DNA of 64,000 nt from Sepioteuthis lessoniana (GCA_963585895.1 OY757917.1:108995256-109059255); one strand, 5' to 3'. Shown: positions 43,330 through 56,149, numbered from the stretch's first letter. Notes: generated by a model from the sequence alone, not told the origin. Made by a program: numbers and translations.

Positions 43330-44748
43330 GTGTGTGTGTGTGTGTGTTTGTTTTTATGTACATATGTATGTACACAAATATACTGATGATGTAATTATGT
43401 ATATATATATCTACGTTCATATAGTAGACACGTAAATATATCCACATAATTTTGATCATATATATATATAAGTAAACGTAAATTGCATATATGTATATCC
43501 AAACGAGTGTTGGCACACACACATTATATATATATATATATATATAGGGAACACTTACACATAAATAAACGTACAAAATTATTCGTTATATATATATATA
43601 TATGTATATAGTTACATGCGCAAGAATATACATACAAATCATTTTTTTATTCACACAACTTTTTCTTGCATTTTTGCATTATTATTTATATTTTTTATCC
43701 AGATTTTAAATATATATTTATGTATGCTTTACTATAGATATATATCAGTATAAATACATAGAAATAGAAACACACACACACACAAATATAATTGTAAATG
43801 TATAATCAATACAAGTATGTGTGTGTGTATATATATATATATATAGAGGGAGAGAGAGAGATATTATATACATATATCATCCAAAATGTAAATATATGTT
43901 TTTTAAATTGATTGCTCCTAAAATAGATTTATTTTCTAAGGTATCTATTTTTCTTCTACATGTATTTCGAGCTTCTTTGTATTCACTTCAGGGAGTCTAT
44001 AATTATTTTTTTATGGAGTCACCTTTGATTTCTATACTGGCTACCGTCTTGATAGGATTGTTGTTCTTTTTTTTTTAAATTCTGTGATAGATAATCGTTT
44101 CTGCAAGTGTTGTTTCTATGTTTCTCTTTTTGTCTCGCTTTTTCTTTTTACAAGGGTGAACTATATATGTTTGTGTAAGTGTAGTTCTCTTTCCCCACTA
44201 ATTAATCTTTGAGAGTTTATATGCGATAAAGTTTATTTGTCGTCTTGTCTGTTATGGTTGATATGCTATAAAATTTAGCTGACTACTCCTTCTTTCTGTG
44301 TGAGTGTGTGTATGTGTTTTTTTTATGTATACGTATAATTTAATTCTGCCTAATGATGTTGTGCTTTAAAATTCAACTGAATACGATTTTCTTCTTCCTC
44401 CGTGCGTGTCCATGTGTTTCTTTCTGTCTGTGTGTATACGAAGATTGACCAGAATAGACTGGATAATCTCTTCTTGAACACTTATTTCAAATTCTTCCAG
44501 TCCCATTACCAATTCTTTAGGGATTGCTCAAGTGCACCAGCCATATCTTGTATCACCCTCACTATCCATTGATTTCTTTTTGTTCCCTAGAAAAGTTTCA
44601 CTACTTATTTCTCTATCGACTTTCTTTTTTCTCCTCTCTGGTTTGCCGAGAGGGCAAAGTCCACTATTCGGCAAGTTCCATTTATTTTTGACTAACACTA
44701 AGTCTGATCCACGATTAGGGGAAGTGGTCTGTGTCCTTTTTAGTAATA

Positions 44749-44788
<40 letters not shown>

Positions 44789-44942
44789 TCACACGCAGTA
44801 TATATATATATATATATATAAGCTCACAATAAATATATGTATAATATATACATATGTATATATATATATATATTCACAGATTACGTACATATATGTGAGT
44901 GTGTTCGCTTGAAATATATATATATATATATATATATACGCA
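43170..44942 (+). repeat. Microsatellite-dense region
   Basis: At least eight separate (TA)n, (CA)n and (GT)n tracts (for example 43295-43350, 43838-43862, 44749-44785, 44860-44940) with AT-rich spacers. I saw no coding or mobile-element signal apart from two short SINE-tail-like motifs near 44257 and 44350. Confidence 0.85.
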
Positions 44943-44999
44943 CACTCATATATTGATATATGATGTAAGAAACAGACAATAACCAGCAGAAACCATCAC

Positions 45000-45420
45000 A
45001 GATGCAGTCCATTTTGATGATACATCGCTTTCTGGCTATATTCTTGACCAAAATGAATCCTAACTGTCAAGTGCAGACCATCAGTAGGAGGACTGGGTCT
45101 GCACGTTAAAGCACATGAGACTGAGTACCAATATTTTAAGATAGAGGAAGGCATCTCCACTGTCAATGGTTGATGAAAGTATTTAATTGGCAAATTATAT
45201 TCCACAGTAGCTATATCTCCACTACTTTGAATGACGTTGATATACGTCTAAATGAAATTTCGAGAGTTATTGACTGATTATCGGTCATCTTGAATTCCCC
45301 TGTATCCGATTAAATTAAACGTTATTTTTTAAAAATATGTGGCCGTGTCAATACTACGGTATGGATTCACCACATTGACACTAACGCATAGAGAAACCAC
45401 TTGATGGGAAGTACCCAATA
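45000..45420 (+). mobile_element. LINE fragment, left arm of an intronic foldback
   Basis: Plus strand: DDTSLSGYILDQNES (from YADDIALL), GLHVKAHETEYQYFKIEEGI, then SILRYGFTTLTLTHREKPLD and GKYP. It ends at the residue equivalent to LDGNY, facing a minus-strand copy that ends at the same residue. The minus-strand open frame here (44996-45205) is a shadow of this LINE. Confidence 0.75.
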
Positions 45421-45940
45421 GTTCTATGCATAATTCCCAGCAAGCTGTTTTTCTCAACGTTTTGTCAGCGTCCATGTGGTTCATCTGTATAGCAGTACTG
45501 ACGCCATCACTGCTTGAAAGGAATTCCGTTTTATTTCATTGGATAGATCAGACTTCCGATATCGATAGTAGTACATGACTTCGCTAGGCACATATTGATC
45601 TCACTTTCTGTAGATGAGACGCTACTGCCGAAGGACGTAAAAGTATCCACTAATCTAAGAGAATTGCCATTAAGAGTGGAGATTGCTCCATCGTGTACTC
45701 CGTTTAGTCCTCGTTCTTGTGGAGGCAAAGGACTCCTGATGCCTTCTCCAGATTATGCAGATGGGATTTGGCTTGGGTAGATGAATTGTCTGCGACCCTA
45801 ATAGTTTCTCAGGGACATCATCGGCTCTTATTTTTAGCGTAAAGCCATTTGTTTTATTAGATTTGTTGATGCTCTAAGTACGTAGTATAGGCAGATTATA
45901 AACAGATATGAGGCTAATGAATCCCCTTGAAGAAAACCAT
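45421..45940 (-). mobile_element. LINE fragment, right arm of an intronic foldback
   Basis: Minus strand: LYYVLRASTNLIK (end of the catalytic domain), then GAISTLNGNSLRLVDTFTSF, GSSVSSTESEINMCLAKSCT and LTKR.EKQLAGNY. It meets the plus-strand copy at about 45420 with almost no spacer. A compound (TA)n(GA)n array bounds it on the right. Confidence 0.78.
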
Positions 45941-45941
45941 C

Positions 45942-45942
<1 letters not shown>

Positions 45943-46030
<88 letters not shown>
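45943..46030 (+). repeat. (TA)n(GA)n compound microsatellite
   Basis: About 20 TA units then about 21 GA units, at the right edge of the LINE foldback. Confidence 0.96.
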
Positions 46031-46032
<2 letters not shown>

Positions 46033-46499
46033 AAGATAAATACACTGGTAGAGAAGATTAAACGTACTATCTAAGTTCTCGATGGATAGAGTTTCCCCTG
46101 GAAAAATCGTCCCTTGAATTCTAGATTTATTCATTTTACTTTTTTATTTATCTGAGGTTGAACTCTGATATCCACAACTAAAGAGACCCCATTTATCCTT
46201 TTTTGTTTGTATTGACGTGATTGCCCATACTTCTTCCAACTTCACCTAACCCAAAGTCTAGCAGAAAAGGTTCTACCCTGACTACGTTGGAAACCTTAAC
46301 CGTCAATCGAAATCTTTCGAATTGCGTGGTATTTCATAACTTTTTCCCTTCGTTCATTTCTCTTTCATATGTCAATCACGCTAACTTTTTCCTTTCATTC
46401 AATTTCTTTTGCGTTCGTCTTCTTTATGGCGTTTCTTTTTGTACATTTTTTTTTAATTCAGTGATGTGTTTCTAACTTGCATACCACGATCATCTTTTT

Positions 46500-47700
46500 C
46501 GATTTATTCGCTTCATTGTGAGCTTTCTTTAATTCTGGGTCGGGCGTTTCTTTTCTTTTGATTTTGTTTTTCTTGCACATTGATTCGTTTTGTTATTTTA
46601 ATCTCCTTTTTTTTATTCTTATTAATTCTAATCCATCGTTATTCATAAATTTCTATCTTTATCTTATCATTTATTTTATTTGGTATTCAAAGTTGGTGTT
46701 TTCCTTGTGACTTTTGCGCATCTCGTCTGCTTTAGGCAATTTTTCTTTTACTCTTTCCTATTTTGTACTATTTGAGCTTATTCCAATGTTCTCTAAAACT
46801 TTTTCATTTATCTTCTATTCTTATTGCTTCTCTTTCTTTTATTATTCTTTCTCGCGGTCCTTTATTTTCTCTTTGTCCTACTCAGTCGATTCAGGACATT
46901 CTTCCTTTAAGAAAAAACTCTATCATATTTACGACTTACGACTTAGCCAAATAGTCGGTGATATTAGATACATCTATACAATGATTGTCTTGCGCCATTC
47001 TTCCAACTGAAGAAGATTCGCATTCATTTAAAAGCAGTATTCAGTATCGTGGTTTTTACCAGGCTAATGATGTTATTACACAGGACTTCGGGTAAGGCGG
47101 TTTCAAGGCTAAAATTGAATGGAACTTTTTGAAGGGGGACATCTTTACAGAAATAAAAAGCATTAGTAACCGTTTATCAACGATAAGAAGTCCACTTTTT
47201 TCTTGTTTTTAATTTATTATTAATTTTTTCATTCATTCTTAAAATTTTATGGTGGGGCGTGGATAATTTTTTGCATTTAGCTATTTTATATTTTTTTGCT
47301 TTGACTTTTTTTCCTTAAACTTTTACACAATTTATGCCGTGTTCTTTATTTAAAGATTATTCGTAATTTTATTCTTTTACATAATTCATAATCGTTTCCT
47401 TCATTTCTTCTTTCGTTTCTTTCTTTTTTCCTTAACTTCTTCCTTCCTTTCGTCTTTATTTTCTTTTTTCATTTTTTCCTCAGTTTGTTCTAACTTCATT
47501 CATTTTTCTTCTTTTTCCTTTTCAATTCCTCCCTTCTTTTTCATTTCCATTCTTTGGAAATTAAATAATTTTCATTGATTTTACTGCGTATGTTTCTTTT
47601 CTTCATCGCTGTCATTTTTCTATTATTTCTGTTCACTTTTCCTACCCTTCCCTTCTAAGCTTTGATTTTGCTTTCTATTCTACAACCTCTCCTTGTGTTT
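46500..47700 (+). repeat. Pyrimidine-rich tract
   Basis: About 1.2 kb dominated by T and C (TTTCTTTCTTTTTTCCTTAA type). No gene seen; the frames are low complexity. Similar tracts of opposite sense lie at 60600-60930 and of the same sense at 62310-62880. Confidence 0.6.
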
Positions 47701-48999
47701 TTGCTCCGGGAACTCCCACAGTTCCCATGGCACCTGACGCTAACCGATTGAATTGTCTTTCAAAATTGACGGATTTGTGTCAGATCACGTGTCAAGAATT
47801 CCTTCCCCAGACCAGCACATCAAACGGCTGTCCTGTCAAATTGTCAAATCCAAAGGAACTGCTACAATAACAACCCAATCTACAGCAACAGCAAACAACA
47901 GAAAAAAGAATTATAAGAAAGGAAGATACAAATCACAATAGGAAAAATATTGTAAACTTAGAGTTGAACACAAAGAAATATCAAGAAAGAGAATTCTCTC
48001 TTAGATTTATTTTTATTTATTTTCCTTGTTTTTATTTTCGTGCTTTTTTAAAGCGTTATTTCGGGGGTTACAAACTTAAGAATTTTAAGATGTAGAAAAA
48101 GAGGAAAGGAAATAAAAAAAAATAAATCGAATCACATCGGCAGAATCCAGGTGGAGGTAAAACAGTGAAAGAAATAATTTAGACGCCGAAGACAAAATTA
48201 CATTGTGTTGGCGAAAAAAAAAAAATTTAAATTTGAAGCGAAAATCATTTGTAATAACGCGAATTTTTAAGTGAATCGATGTTTTTTGAAATGGAATTCC
48301 AATTTTTTTTAAATACTTATAATGAGGCAATCGATTTCTTATCTTCATATTTTATTTACAATTTCTTTGCTTTCCGTTTTAAATTTCAATTTCAGATTGT
48401 TGACTAATCAGTTGTTTATTTTTTGTCTGATTTCTATTCTGATTCTTTCTGAAAATAATTCGAGTCTGATATAACAACAATGCTGAGAACAAACGTTTGA
48501 ATAAATTTAGCTGAATCGGACAAAAACAAAAAACACATAAATATGTAAACACGTAATTTCATTAACGTGTACTATATATCTATAGTATTCTAATTATAAT
48601 CACTCCCAGCACGCGTATGTTTATGTAAACCTAAGTTAAGATAGCTTTGACTTTGACACAGAGTCAATTGCACTTGGTCTGGTCTGATGATTATATAAGC
48701 TTGAAACTTACAGTCACCAAGTGCTGTTGACTACGCTAGCCTTATATATATATAAGAAGAAGCTTCTATCACTTGATAATCGCTCAAGTCTGAAACTATC
48801 AGCAATCCGTCTATTTCCATTCTAAATTTGCTTTTACTTTATACACACACACATATAAAATATAGATTCGTAGCACATTTATGGCTTCATATAAATACCT
48901 ATGTATATTCGTAGTTAACACAACACTTCCGCCACGAATAAGATGTGATACAAATTAAGTTTTTCAAACGGTGTAAAGGGACTTTGAATTCAATTTTCT
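47701..48999. other. No gene seen, intronic
   Basis: Follows the pyrimidine tract. The plus frame 47753-47941 (SFKIDGFVSDHVSRIPSPDQ) is not recognised. Confidence 0.45.
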
Positions 49000-49205
49000 T
49001 TCTCTTAGACTGGTACCCTCATTAACGCTAACGCGCCTAATCTGCCCAAATATTTAACCATAGTTCAAGGAGAACAGATAGATTTATTCCGTTCCTTAGG
49101 ACAATAGCGCTAACTGAAACATATCCATAATTTGAAAGTATGTTGCTTGTTTCAATTCCTTCGGTGGTAACCGTAATGCTAAGCACTCCTCAAATTTGAA
49201 TTGTA
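49000..49205 (-). mobile_element. SINE C (tRNA-derived), diverged
   Basis: The plus strand ends TTCGGTGGTAACCGTAATGC TAAGCAC, the reverse of the SINE C A-box head. It lies head to head with the plus-strand copy at 49210-49400. Confidence 0.5.
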
Positions 49206-49209
49206 TTCA

Positions 49210-49400
49210 TAGGCGAAGTAAGGACTAAGAGAAATGTTTATCATCGATGGAAATGATTTAGGCGTTCCACGTTCAATTCCTGACCGAGGCTGTTTGTAGA
49301 TAATTACGTACTATTACTCTAATACTCCTTATCTTTGGTTGGGCAACCAGTTTTGGTGAAGGAAAATTCATTTAAAACCTGCCGAATAAAACAGTTCAGA
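49210..49400 (+). mobile_element. SINE C (tRNA-derived), diverged
   Basis: Plus strand: ATGTTTATCATCGATGGAAA, GTTCCACGTTCAATTCCTGA (B-box) CCGAGGCTG. Pairs head to head with the previous copy. Confidence 0.5.
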
Positions 49401-50119
49401 GATTATACCTCTCTTCTGCAATCATGCAACCTAGTACAACCTGTCATATGATGTGGAGATAGGTATCATTATGTAACCTCCACCTCCATAATTTCACGAA
49501 GTGATGCGATGAAATAGTAATTCAAAGCAAAGAACCTCGACGACCTCAAAAGTGTATGGGATATGAATATGACAGTAAAGATATAGTCATATATTTTCAT
49601 GATGACGTCATACAAAATGGAGGACAAACGTAATACAGTATTGTTTGTACAAACGCACGCACAGATGTTCTCTTGTATACATACGCACATACACACGCAT
49701 AGTAAGAGGCATATACAAATCTGTTGAAATAATTGAAGCTCCTATCTATCTGATATGAATTTTGCCCAAAGGAGCACATGAACGTTTAAAGCAGTAGTTA
49801 ACATATTTTCTTCAAACTATAAAAATTCATTAAAGATGGTTCTATAATTTTGTTCTCGTGCCGATGGTTTTCTACTTCAACACACATCAAAGTGTTAACT
49901 TCTAAATTTAGTAAAATATCTTGAAATAATTTATCCTCGCAGAAGAAATTTTTCCATATATAAATATTGTAAGAAATAGCTTCAGTTATCTTATTTTTAA
50001 TGAAAAAAAGATTCACTTGATTTATTTCCTAACTGTTTTTTACAGCTTGTGTTTAATAAATCTTGCTTGTGAACATTTTTCTATTTCATGATTAATTAGT
50101 GCTAAAAGTATTTCTGGGG

Positions 50120-50184
<65 letters not shown>
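50120..50184. repeat. (CA)n(TA)n(GT)n self-complementary microsatellite
   Basis: Nine CA, about 13 TA, ten GT units. The whole 65-base array reads as its own reverse complement, and GGG on the left faces CCC on the right. Confidence 0.95.
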
Positions 50185-51269
50185 ATACCCGTATATTTTT
50201 CATATATTTTCTATCTTTTTATTTGTAAACTACAGAAAAAAAAGAAGACGCTTGTTTCAATAGAGCCAACAAATGTTGCTATGTATATTTACTCTTAACT
50301 ACGAAGCATAGAAAATGTTTTCAGGCAGTTTATCAAGACTCATAAAAAAGAAATCAAGAAATCAACTAATTCTGCCTGTGCAGAAAGAAAATCTACTTAC
50401 CTTTGCTTATAAATGATCATAGATTATTGAAAGTTTTCCAAAAAGTATTTATAATAAATGTATGACATTTGGCGGGGGAAGGAAGTGTTTCGGTATTGAA
50501 TGAATACTAACATCACACGGTGAATTTTTGGTAAATATCTGTAACGTAATAGATAGCATGTTGGCTTATTAAAGGTATGTCAAACCTTCTGGAGTCATTT
50601 TATTTCTAGAGTTCAGTAAATTGCGTACATTGTAAGTTTATATTTATTTTTTTGTAATAGTTTTTCAAGAGTTTTATTTTTCTTTACACTGTCGTATCGA
50701 TTTCAGATACTTTTTAGACGAACCTATTTCATTCATAGATTAAACTTTAATATATTATACTACGCTGAGAGAAAATTGACCAGGGAATTATGGCAATACA
50801 ATAAGAGTCAAAACTGCCCAGTGTTCCAAAACAGGAGCCTTATCACCAAATTCATTTTAAAATAATATCAAAGACTTCTCTTTTCTTGGGTAAGTTGAGG
50901 GTTTTACACCGCTAAAATGGATAAAATCAGGTTATTCTAAGCCTGGCCGACAGATACAAAAAGTTCGATTAGTAAACCATATCCACTAGACTCTGTTATT
51001 ATGTCAAACCTCAGGTAGTTATCTACTAAATGACCCTTTTACTCTTGTATCCCGATCTTTTCTGTTTTATTCACGATATTTTTTTTTGCAACAGTTTTCT
51101 TTCTTCAGTCAATTCTATTCACTGACGTCCATATTATAAGGCTGCACTTTATATGTCGTTTGTCCTTACCTTGTTTCAGCTAGGGGTCACCTTATATGTT
51201 TTTAGGCCAAGTCTCAACTTATGTGTCTTCTAGAAAACTATGAACTTACACAAAATCAAATTGATCGAA

Positions 51270-52475
51270 AACATTATTGAATACATATTTTAAAAGAAGT
51301 GGATTAACAACGCTTTGAATAGGAAGATTTACACCTCTCTTGACGAAGTACCATCTGACAAAAGATTCACCAGAGCCAACACAGGAATAAGAAACAAACA
51401 CGAAAATCTTCACGAACTGACTGGTCTTTACTTTCCAACTATGATGTAATCACTCAGTATACGGTAACTGTCAGAAATAAGTTTGATGCTCTTCAGGAGT
51501 CTTCTAAAAAAGGTTCTCAACATGATGAATATGAAGGCTTTGTTAACGCCCAACTAGAAGCAGCAGCTGAGTGGATAACAACTGAACAAAAAGCCAAAGA
51601 AGAACTGTCAATACTAGTTTAAGAAACACAATATAACAATAAAAGAGAACCGTCACTTTATAAAAGAAATCTGACAAAAGCCAATTTACAGAACCTTGAG
51701 AAAGCCTTATGATAACTAACAAAACCCTCACACCCTACAAAAAAAAAACACCCAAAAAACAAACTAGAATTTTATCAAAGCAAAATCAATTCAATCAAAA
51801 AGTTGGTTGAAGATAGACAATCACAATTAGTATGGCAGACAGTAAATAAAGGAAGTGTAAAGAAAAGTTTCAATAAAGCAAGATTAAAGCTGCCAGCCAA
51901 GAAGAAAAACTTCAAAAGTGGAAAACCATTTCAATAATATACTTGCCCACCATTTTGAAATAACTGATTACTCTACCAAAATATTTTAATAGCTAACTAA
52001 ATATCAAACTATGAAAGTGTGACCGCAGTAGAACCTGAATCAGTATTGAAAAAATAATAAAAGCAAAAAAAAACAAAAAACTGAAAGCTTCGGCGAAATA
52101 TCTCCCTAAGTTGGGAAAACAAGAAAATTGATGTGTATACTTTTTTCATAATTCAATTCAATGCAGAAACAAAACACATAGGGAAAAAGACGAAAGGTCA
52201 CATCTTCCTCCTACCTCAAAAAGGCGTCCTTGGAATAAAAAAAACAAAAGGAGTGTAACTATAACGGCAAGGCCTACTAAGTTTTATTATGTCTTGAATA
52301 CATAAAGAGGAAATATGGAGTAAATACTATTAGCATATGACCTACCCTCAAATTTCTAACGTTATAATGACCCTTTATAATGAAAAATGCTATGTAGAAG
52401 CTTTGCTAGTAATAACAGACGATTTGGACGGATGGCGAGAAAGTGTCAGGAAACTACAAGCTATCAACATTACTG
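51270..52475 (+). mobile_element. LINE fragment, 5' linker region with deleted centre
   Basis: Plus strand: VRNKFDALQESSKKGSQHDE, EYEGFVNAQLEAAAEWITTE, LVEDRQSQLVWQTVNKGSVK and RLKLPAKKKNF match the region between endonuclease and reverse transcriptase. Downstream, LLPQKGVLGIKK and DDLDGWRESVRKLQA match the start of the reverse transcriptase and the extreme C-terminus, so most of the catalytic domain is missing. Numerous stops. Confidence 0.75.
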
Positions 52476-52565
52476 AGAATGTTTATACATTTATATAATA
52501 TTGTTTATAAACATAAACAATATATTAATTTATACAAGTATATGAGCATATAAATATATATGGAA

Positions 52566-52566
<1 letters not shown>

Positions 52567-52618
<52 letters not shown>

Positions 52619-52682
52619 CATATGTTAACTATATATATATATATATATATATGAATGAATGTATATATGCATGTTAACAAAA

Positions 52683-52738
<56 letters not shown>

Positions 52739-52770
52739 TGTGTGTGTGTGTGTGTGTGAGTGTATGTGTG
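52567..52770 (+). repeat. (CA)n(TA)n(TG)n microsatellite cluster
   Basis: Three TA runs (52577-52614, 52629-52652, 52687-52734) with CA on the left and TG on the right edge. Confidence 0.94.
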
Positions 52771-53088
52771 TTTAATGAGGATAATTTATCATCTAGAAGA
52801 TCAATTAATTTAGCTGAATAAGACATTGAATATACGTTTTAAATCAATCATAAGTTGGTTCTTTAGCTTTTATGCCTCCATAAAGGACAGGGATCATTTT
52901 ATTATTATATTTTCATATGCATCATAATACGTCTGACTTCTTTAGCCAATGCAAAATCTCATTTTACATTTGAAGTACATTTTTAAAATGTTATGTTCCT
53001 TTTCCAGTTATTCTATCCAGTCAATTTTTTTTCATTACGTAGACAATCTGAACTAACAAACATGTTACTTAGAATACCGAATTCCATA

Positions 53089-53115
<27 letters not shown>
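53089..53115 (+). repeat. Poly(T) run
   Basis: About 27 T in a row. On the minus strand, the sense strand of the intron, this is poly(A). Confidence 0.95.
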
Positions 53116-53119
<4 letters not shown>

Positions 53120-53224
53120 AAATGAGTTGCTTCCCTTGCACTATGTAAACATAACCGGTGATTACATGAACATATTTTCGGAAAGTTATTTTATTATCCA
53201 CGAGGAAAGTCTCCCATAAATTAT

Positions 53225-53268
<44 letters not shown>

Positions 53269-53339
53269 CTTAGTTATATAAAATACATTGTTGTATATGA
53301 AACTTTTTTCCTCGTCAACAATGAAAATTTGGCGGTACA

Positions 53340-53560
53340 GCGAGGCCGAGCGTTATATGATGGTAAAATCTTTATTATCGTAAGTAATTGAATCAACCAT
53401 CAATTTCAAGTCCTGGACGAGCTGTTTAGCGTTTTACTATGGGCTAATGCCCTGGATAAAAACGTGGATTCTCCTTTCATGACTATAGCTAAGAAGTAGC
53501 GTAGATTGGGTTTTCTTGTCTTGGTAAGGCCAGTGGTCTAGATGAAAGAACAACAAAAAT
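53340..53560 (+). mobile_element. SINE C (tRNA-derived), diverged
   Basis: Plus strand: TTATATGATGGTAAAATCTT, AATTTCAAGTCCTGGACGAG, GTTTAGCGTTTTACTATGGG, TAATGCCCTGGATAAAAAC. About 0.9 kb from the upstream phosphatase exon. Confidence 0.65.
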
Positions 53561-54436
53561 TCAATCGTCACTATCGACTTGGCAGGCTAACTTTCCGTAA
53601 TAGAGTGTATAATCTAAGACGTAGCTTTGTTAAGACAATTACATACGGACTACTCCTGCGGCAACAGTAATTCAAAGTGAGTGATCTAGAGCCAGTGAAT
53701 ATACATAAAATTAAATATATTTATCAAAGGTGCAATACACATTCCATATCGTTTCCCAAGTTCTTTTACCTCTTAAAAACAGAATACGGAAACAAAGCAT
53801 TCGTTTCTTTATAGGGTTGAGGTCATTTAAGCATCCTAACGATTGAGAAATTGGCAAATTACAGGATAAAAATGACAAAGGCCTGCCTTAAAAATCAAAA
53901 CACCAGACACTCAGTTAAAATCTATGACTGCTATTGACGATGTAACATAAGTAAACTATAAGATCATTGAGCGAAATATTGTAAAACTGAAACAAATAAC
54001 AGAGGGATATGTAAGTAATATCGTACATTTTTGCGAGAAAAAAAAGAAACGATTTTGCATGTCTGTAAATACAATAGAAACATTGTCTTTTATTGAAATA
54101 TTAAATCAAGATAGAATGCCACGAAAATCTGCATGCAATATTTGCTTTTTGCAGCGCTTAATTTCTGCCTACCACTGCCGATGGAAAATGGACAAACTAG
54201 TTAGCAAACTGTTCTTAAGTATATTCATAGAAAAAAATGCATGTGTATTTTTGTATTTCTATCTTGTTGAGTAGACCATTAGGTGCGAATTTGGTCTGCT
54301 TTATAAGTCGGTAAAGTAGCGTGAAAGTCAAGTGAAATAAATGTAGAGTTAAAACAGCTTGTTACTAAAAAAAAAAAAAAAAAGTGACAAGCAAGACGAG
54401 GAAAAAATTGAGAAAAAAACAGTCAAATGTACTTAC

Positions 54437-54572
54437 CAACGTCTGCACCATATTGACCCTCTGTGTTCTCATGAGTTGAACAAAGTTATGAACATCTACA
54501 ATTCCTTCTTCGCGGGCCTGCTCTAGCTGAGCGTCAATCGCGATGTAAGTACCTGTACGCCCGACTCCGGCA
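54437..54572 (-). CDS. Receptor-type protein tyrosine phosphatase, catalytic P-loop exon
   Basis: Internal coding exon of 136 nt. The first base completes a serine codon; 45 codons follow, starting [15 protein letters not shown] and ending RVNMVQTL. With the Cys-Ser expected from the previous exon this is the phosphatase signature [10 protein letters not shown], which binds phosphotyrosine and carries the catalytic arginine (seen here). The catalytic cysteine would lie in the preceding exon, outside the window or not found. The acceptor is CTGTTCAG and the donor GTAAGT, both canonical; entry phase 2, exit phase 0. The sequence after the signature ([28 protein letters not shown]) is the conserved helix and QTxxQY region of classical phosphatases. 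Family knowledge: these transmembrane enzymes dephosphorylate tyrosines at the cell surface. I cannot see the ectodomain, so subtype is open. Confidence 0.93.
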
Positions 54573-56149
54573 CTGAACAGACAGAAAGAAACAGAAACTT
54601 TTAAAAGATTGTATACTGAGGAAAAAAAATGATGTTGCTTCTGGAATGTCTACGTAGAATATATTTCCAGCACTTAAAGAAACATTTACTATTTAACCCA
54701 AACCAACGCAAAAGTATAAATTTTAAAAAGGTAAATATCGATGATAATGATCCAATTTTGTATATATGTAAACAAAACAAGACATGAATGGTAATCATTA
54801 TCTTAACACCGTAAAGTTAATATTCTATAACTTAAAGAGAACATTTCCCATTGGAAAAATTAATAATTAAGCATGTCGCCAAATTGATGCAACCCATTAA
54901 TATGAATATAATTTATTACTGAGAAAAGCGCAATGTAGCTCATTTGGAACACGTCCAATAAAAATGCATCTCTTGAGCTAGAGGCAGCAAATTAATTTTC
55001 TTTAATTGCTAGTATATCAGCTTCCAGGACATGCAATCTTTTTTTGAGTATCTTGTCTCAGTAATAAATGATTATCATAATAATGGTTCGCATAGTTTTT
55101 TACGACAGTGTTGAATGATTCTGTCTCCAAAAAAGTCGTAACAACAAATATTTTCCTCTCTTGTCCAATGTATTGGGATTAAGGATTAATAGTTGTTATT
55201 GTATAATGTTTTCAAATCTGAAACAAAAAAGAACTTAACATTATTCGTAGTAGAGTTATGAGCAGTCACATGAGTCACATGTATGTTGAGACACCCTTTA
55301 GTATTAAATGGCTGTATCACCCACAGACTAGTTTCTCATCGAGACACCTACAAATGGTTTATTATATTTTACTTCTCCTAACATATTTCTCGTATTTAAT
55401 TATAATATAAATTCTATGAAGATGATATTACTGACAATAGAGAATGAGTGCAAAAGAGGGTGGTCTTTGAAAACGTTCAGCATATCTGCGGGATATTTAC
55501 GGTTATATAAACAGAGTAAAAAAATATAACAAATATTTTTTTTTTTTTTTACTTCAAGTATCTTCTTTCCATTAAAGTAAATTAATTATTTTCATTTTGG
55601 TTATTTAAGACTTTTTCACACCAGCGGATGATATTTCATCGGAATTTGAGTGACAGCAAGTCTCCAGCACTCTTTTTAATATTCTGGCCGATCTCAACAA
55701 TCCTGTACTACAGATGGTTTCCACTCGCCTTCTTATTTCCAAGCCATCCACTCCCTATACCAATCTTATGGTGACTGTACCGAGCGCGGCAATTACAATT
55801 GGTATCACTGTCGTTTTTATGTTCCACAGCTTTTTCTGTTATCTAGCAAGGCCTACATACTTATCCTTCTTTTCGCTTTTTTTTTTCAGTTTTGCTCTGT
55901 CTTCACCCGGAACTGCAAAGTGAATATTCAATAGGTTCTTTCTTTTTCTTTTTTTATGGACTTTCACGATTTCTGGTCATTTGCTTGAGATTAGATGAAT
56001 TTTGTGCGTTTCAATTTCTAGGACGGATACTGAGTTGTCCATATACCATTTGTTTGTTTTGTCAAATTTAAACTCCTTACAAAATTTCCTGTTGATCACC
56101 TTCTCTACCCAGTCTTTTCTAGTCTTATACACTCTTTGCACTAATCTAC
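54573..56149. other. Upstream intron, no exon seen
   Basis: Begins at the acceptor of the phosphatase exon. I searched the minus strand by eye for the preceding exon (WPDHG loop ending in His-Cys-Ser) and did not find it. Confidence 0.55.

Larger units (their letters stand above)
30575..54436 (-). other. 23.9-kb phase-0 intron of the phosphatase gene
   Basis: Bounded by the two phosphatase exons. It starts GTAAGT (plus-strand ACTTAC at 54431-54436) and ends TTTATTTACAG. It holds LINE fragments in both orientations, two LTR fossils, SINE copies and many (TA)n arrays. I saw no further phosphatase exon in it, and the in-frame join MVQTL-EQY leaves no missing domain sequence. Confidence 0.88.

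Noticed and set aside
44996-45205. Minus-strand 69-codon frame as a possible exon
   Set aside because: The plus strand of the same interval is LINE coding sequence (ETEYQYFKIEEG), so the minus frame is its shadow.
50760-50950. Possible minus copy of dispersed repeat X
   Set aside because: Only GGTGATAAGGCTCCTG resembles the head; the remaining order does not match well enough.
55600-56149. Possible upstream phosphatase exon
   Set aside because: No WPD-loop or His-Cys-Ser end on the minus strand and no suitable donor; the exon is probably beyond 64000.
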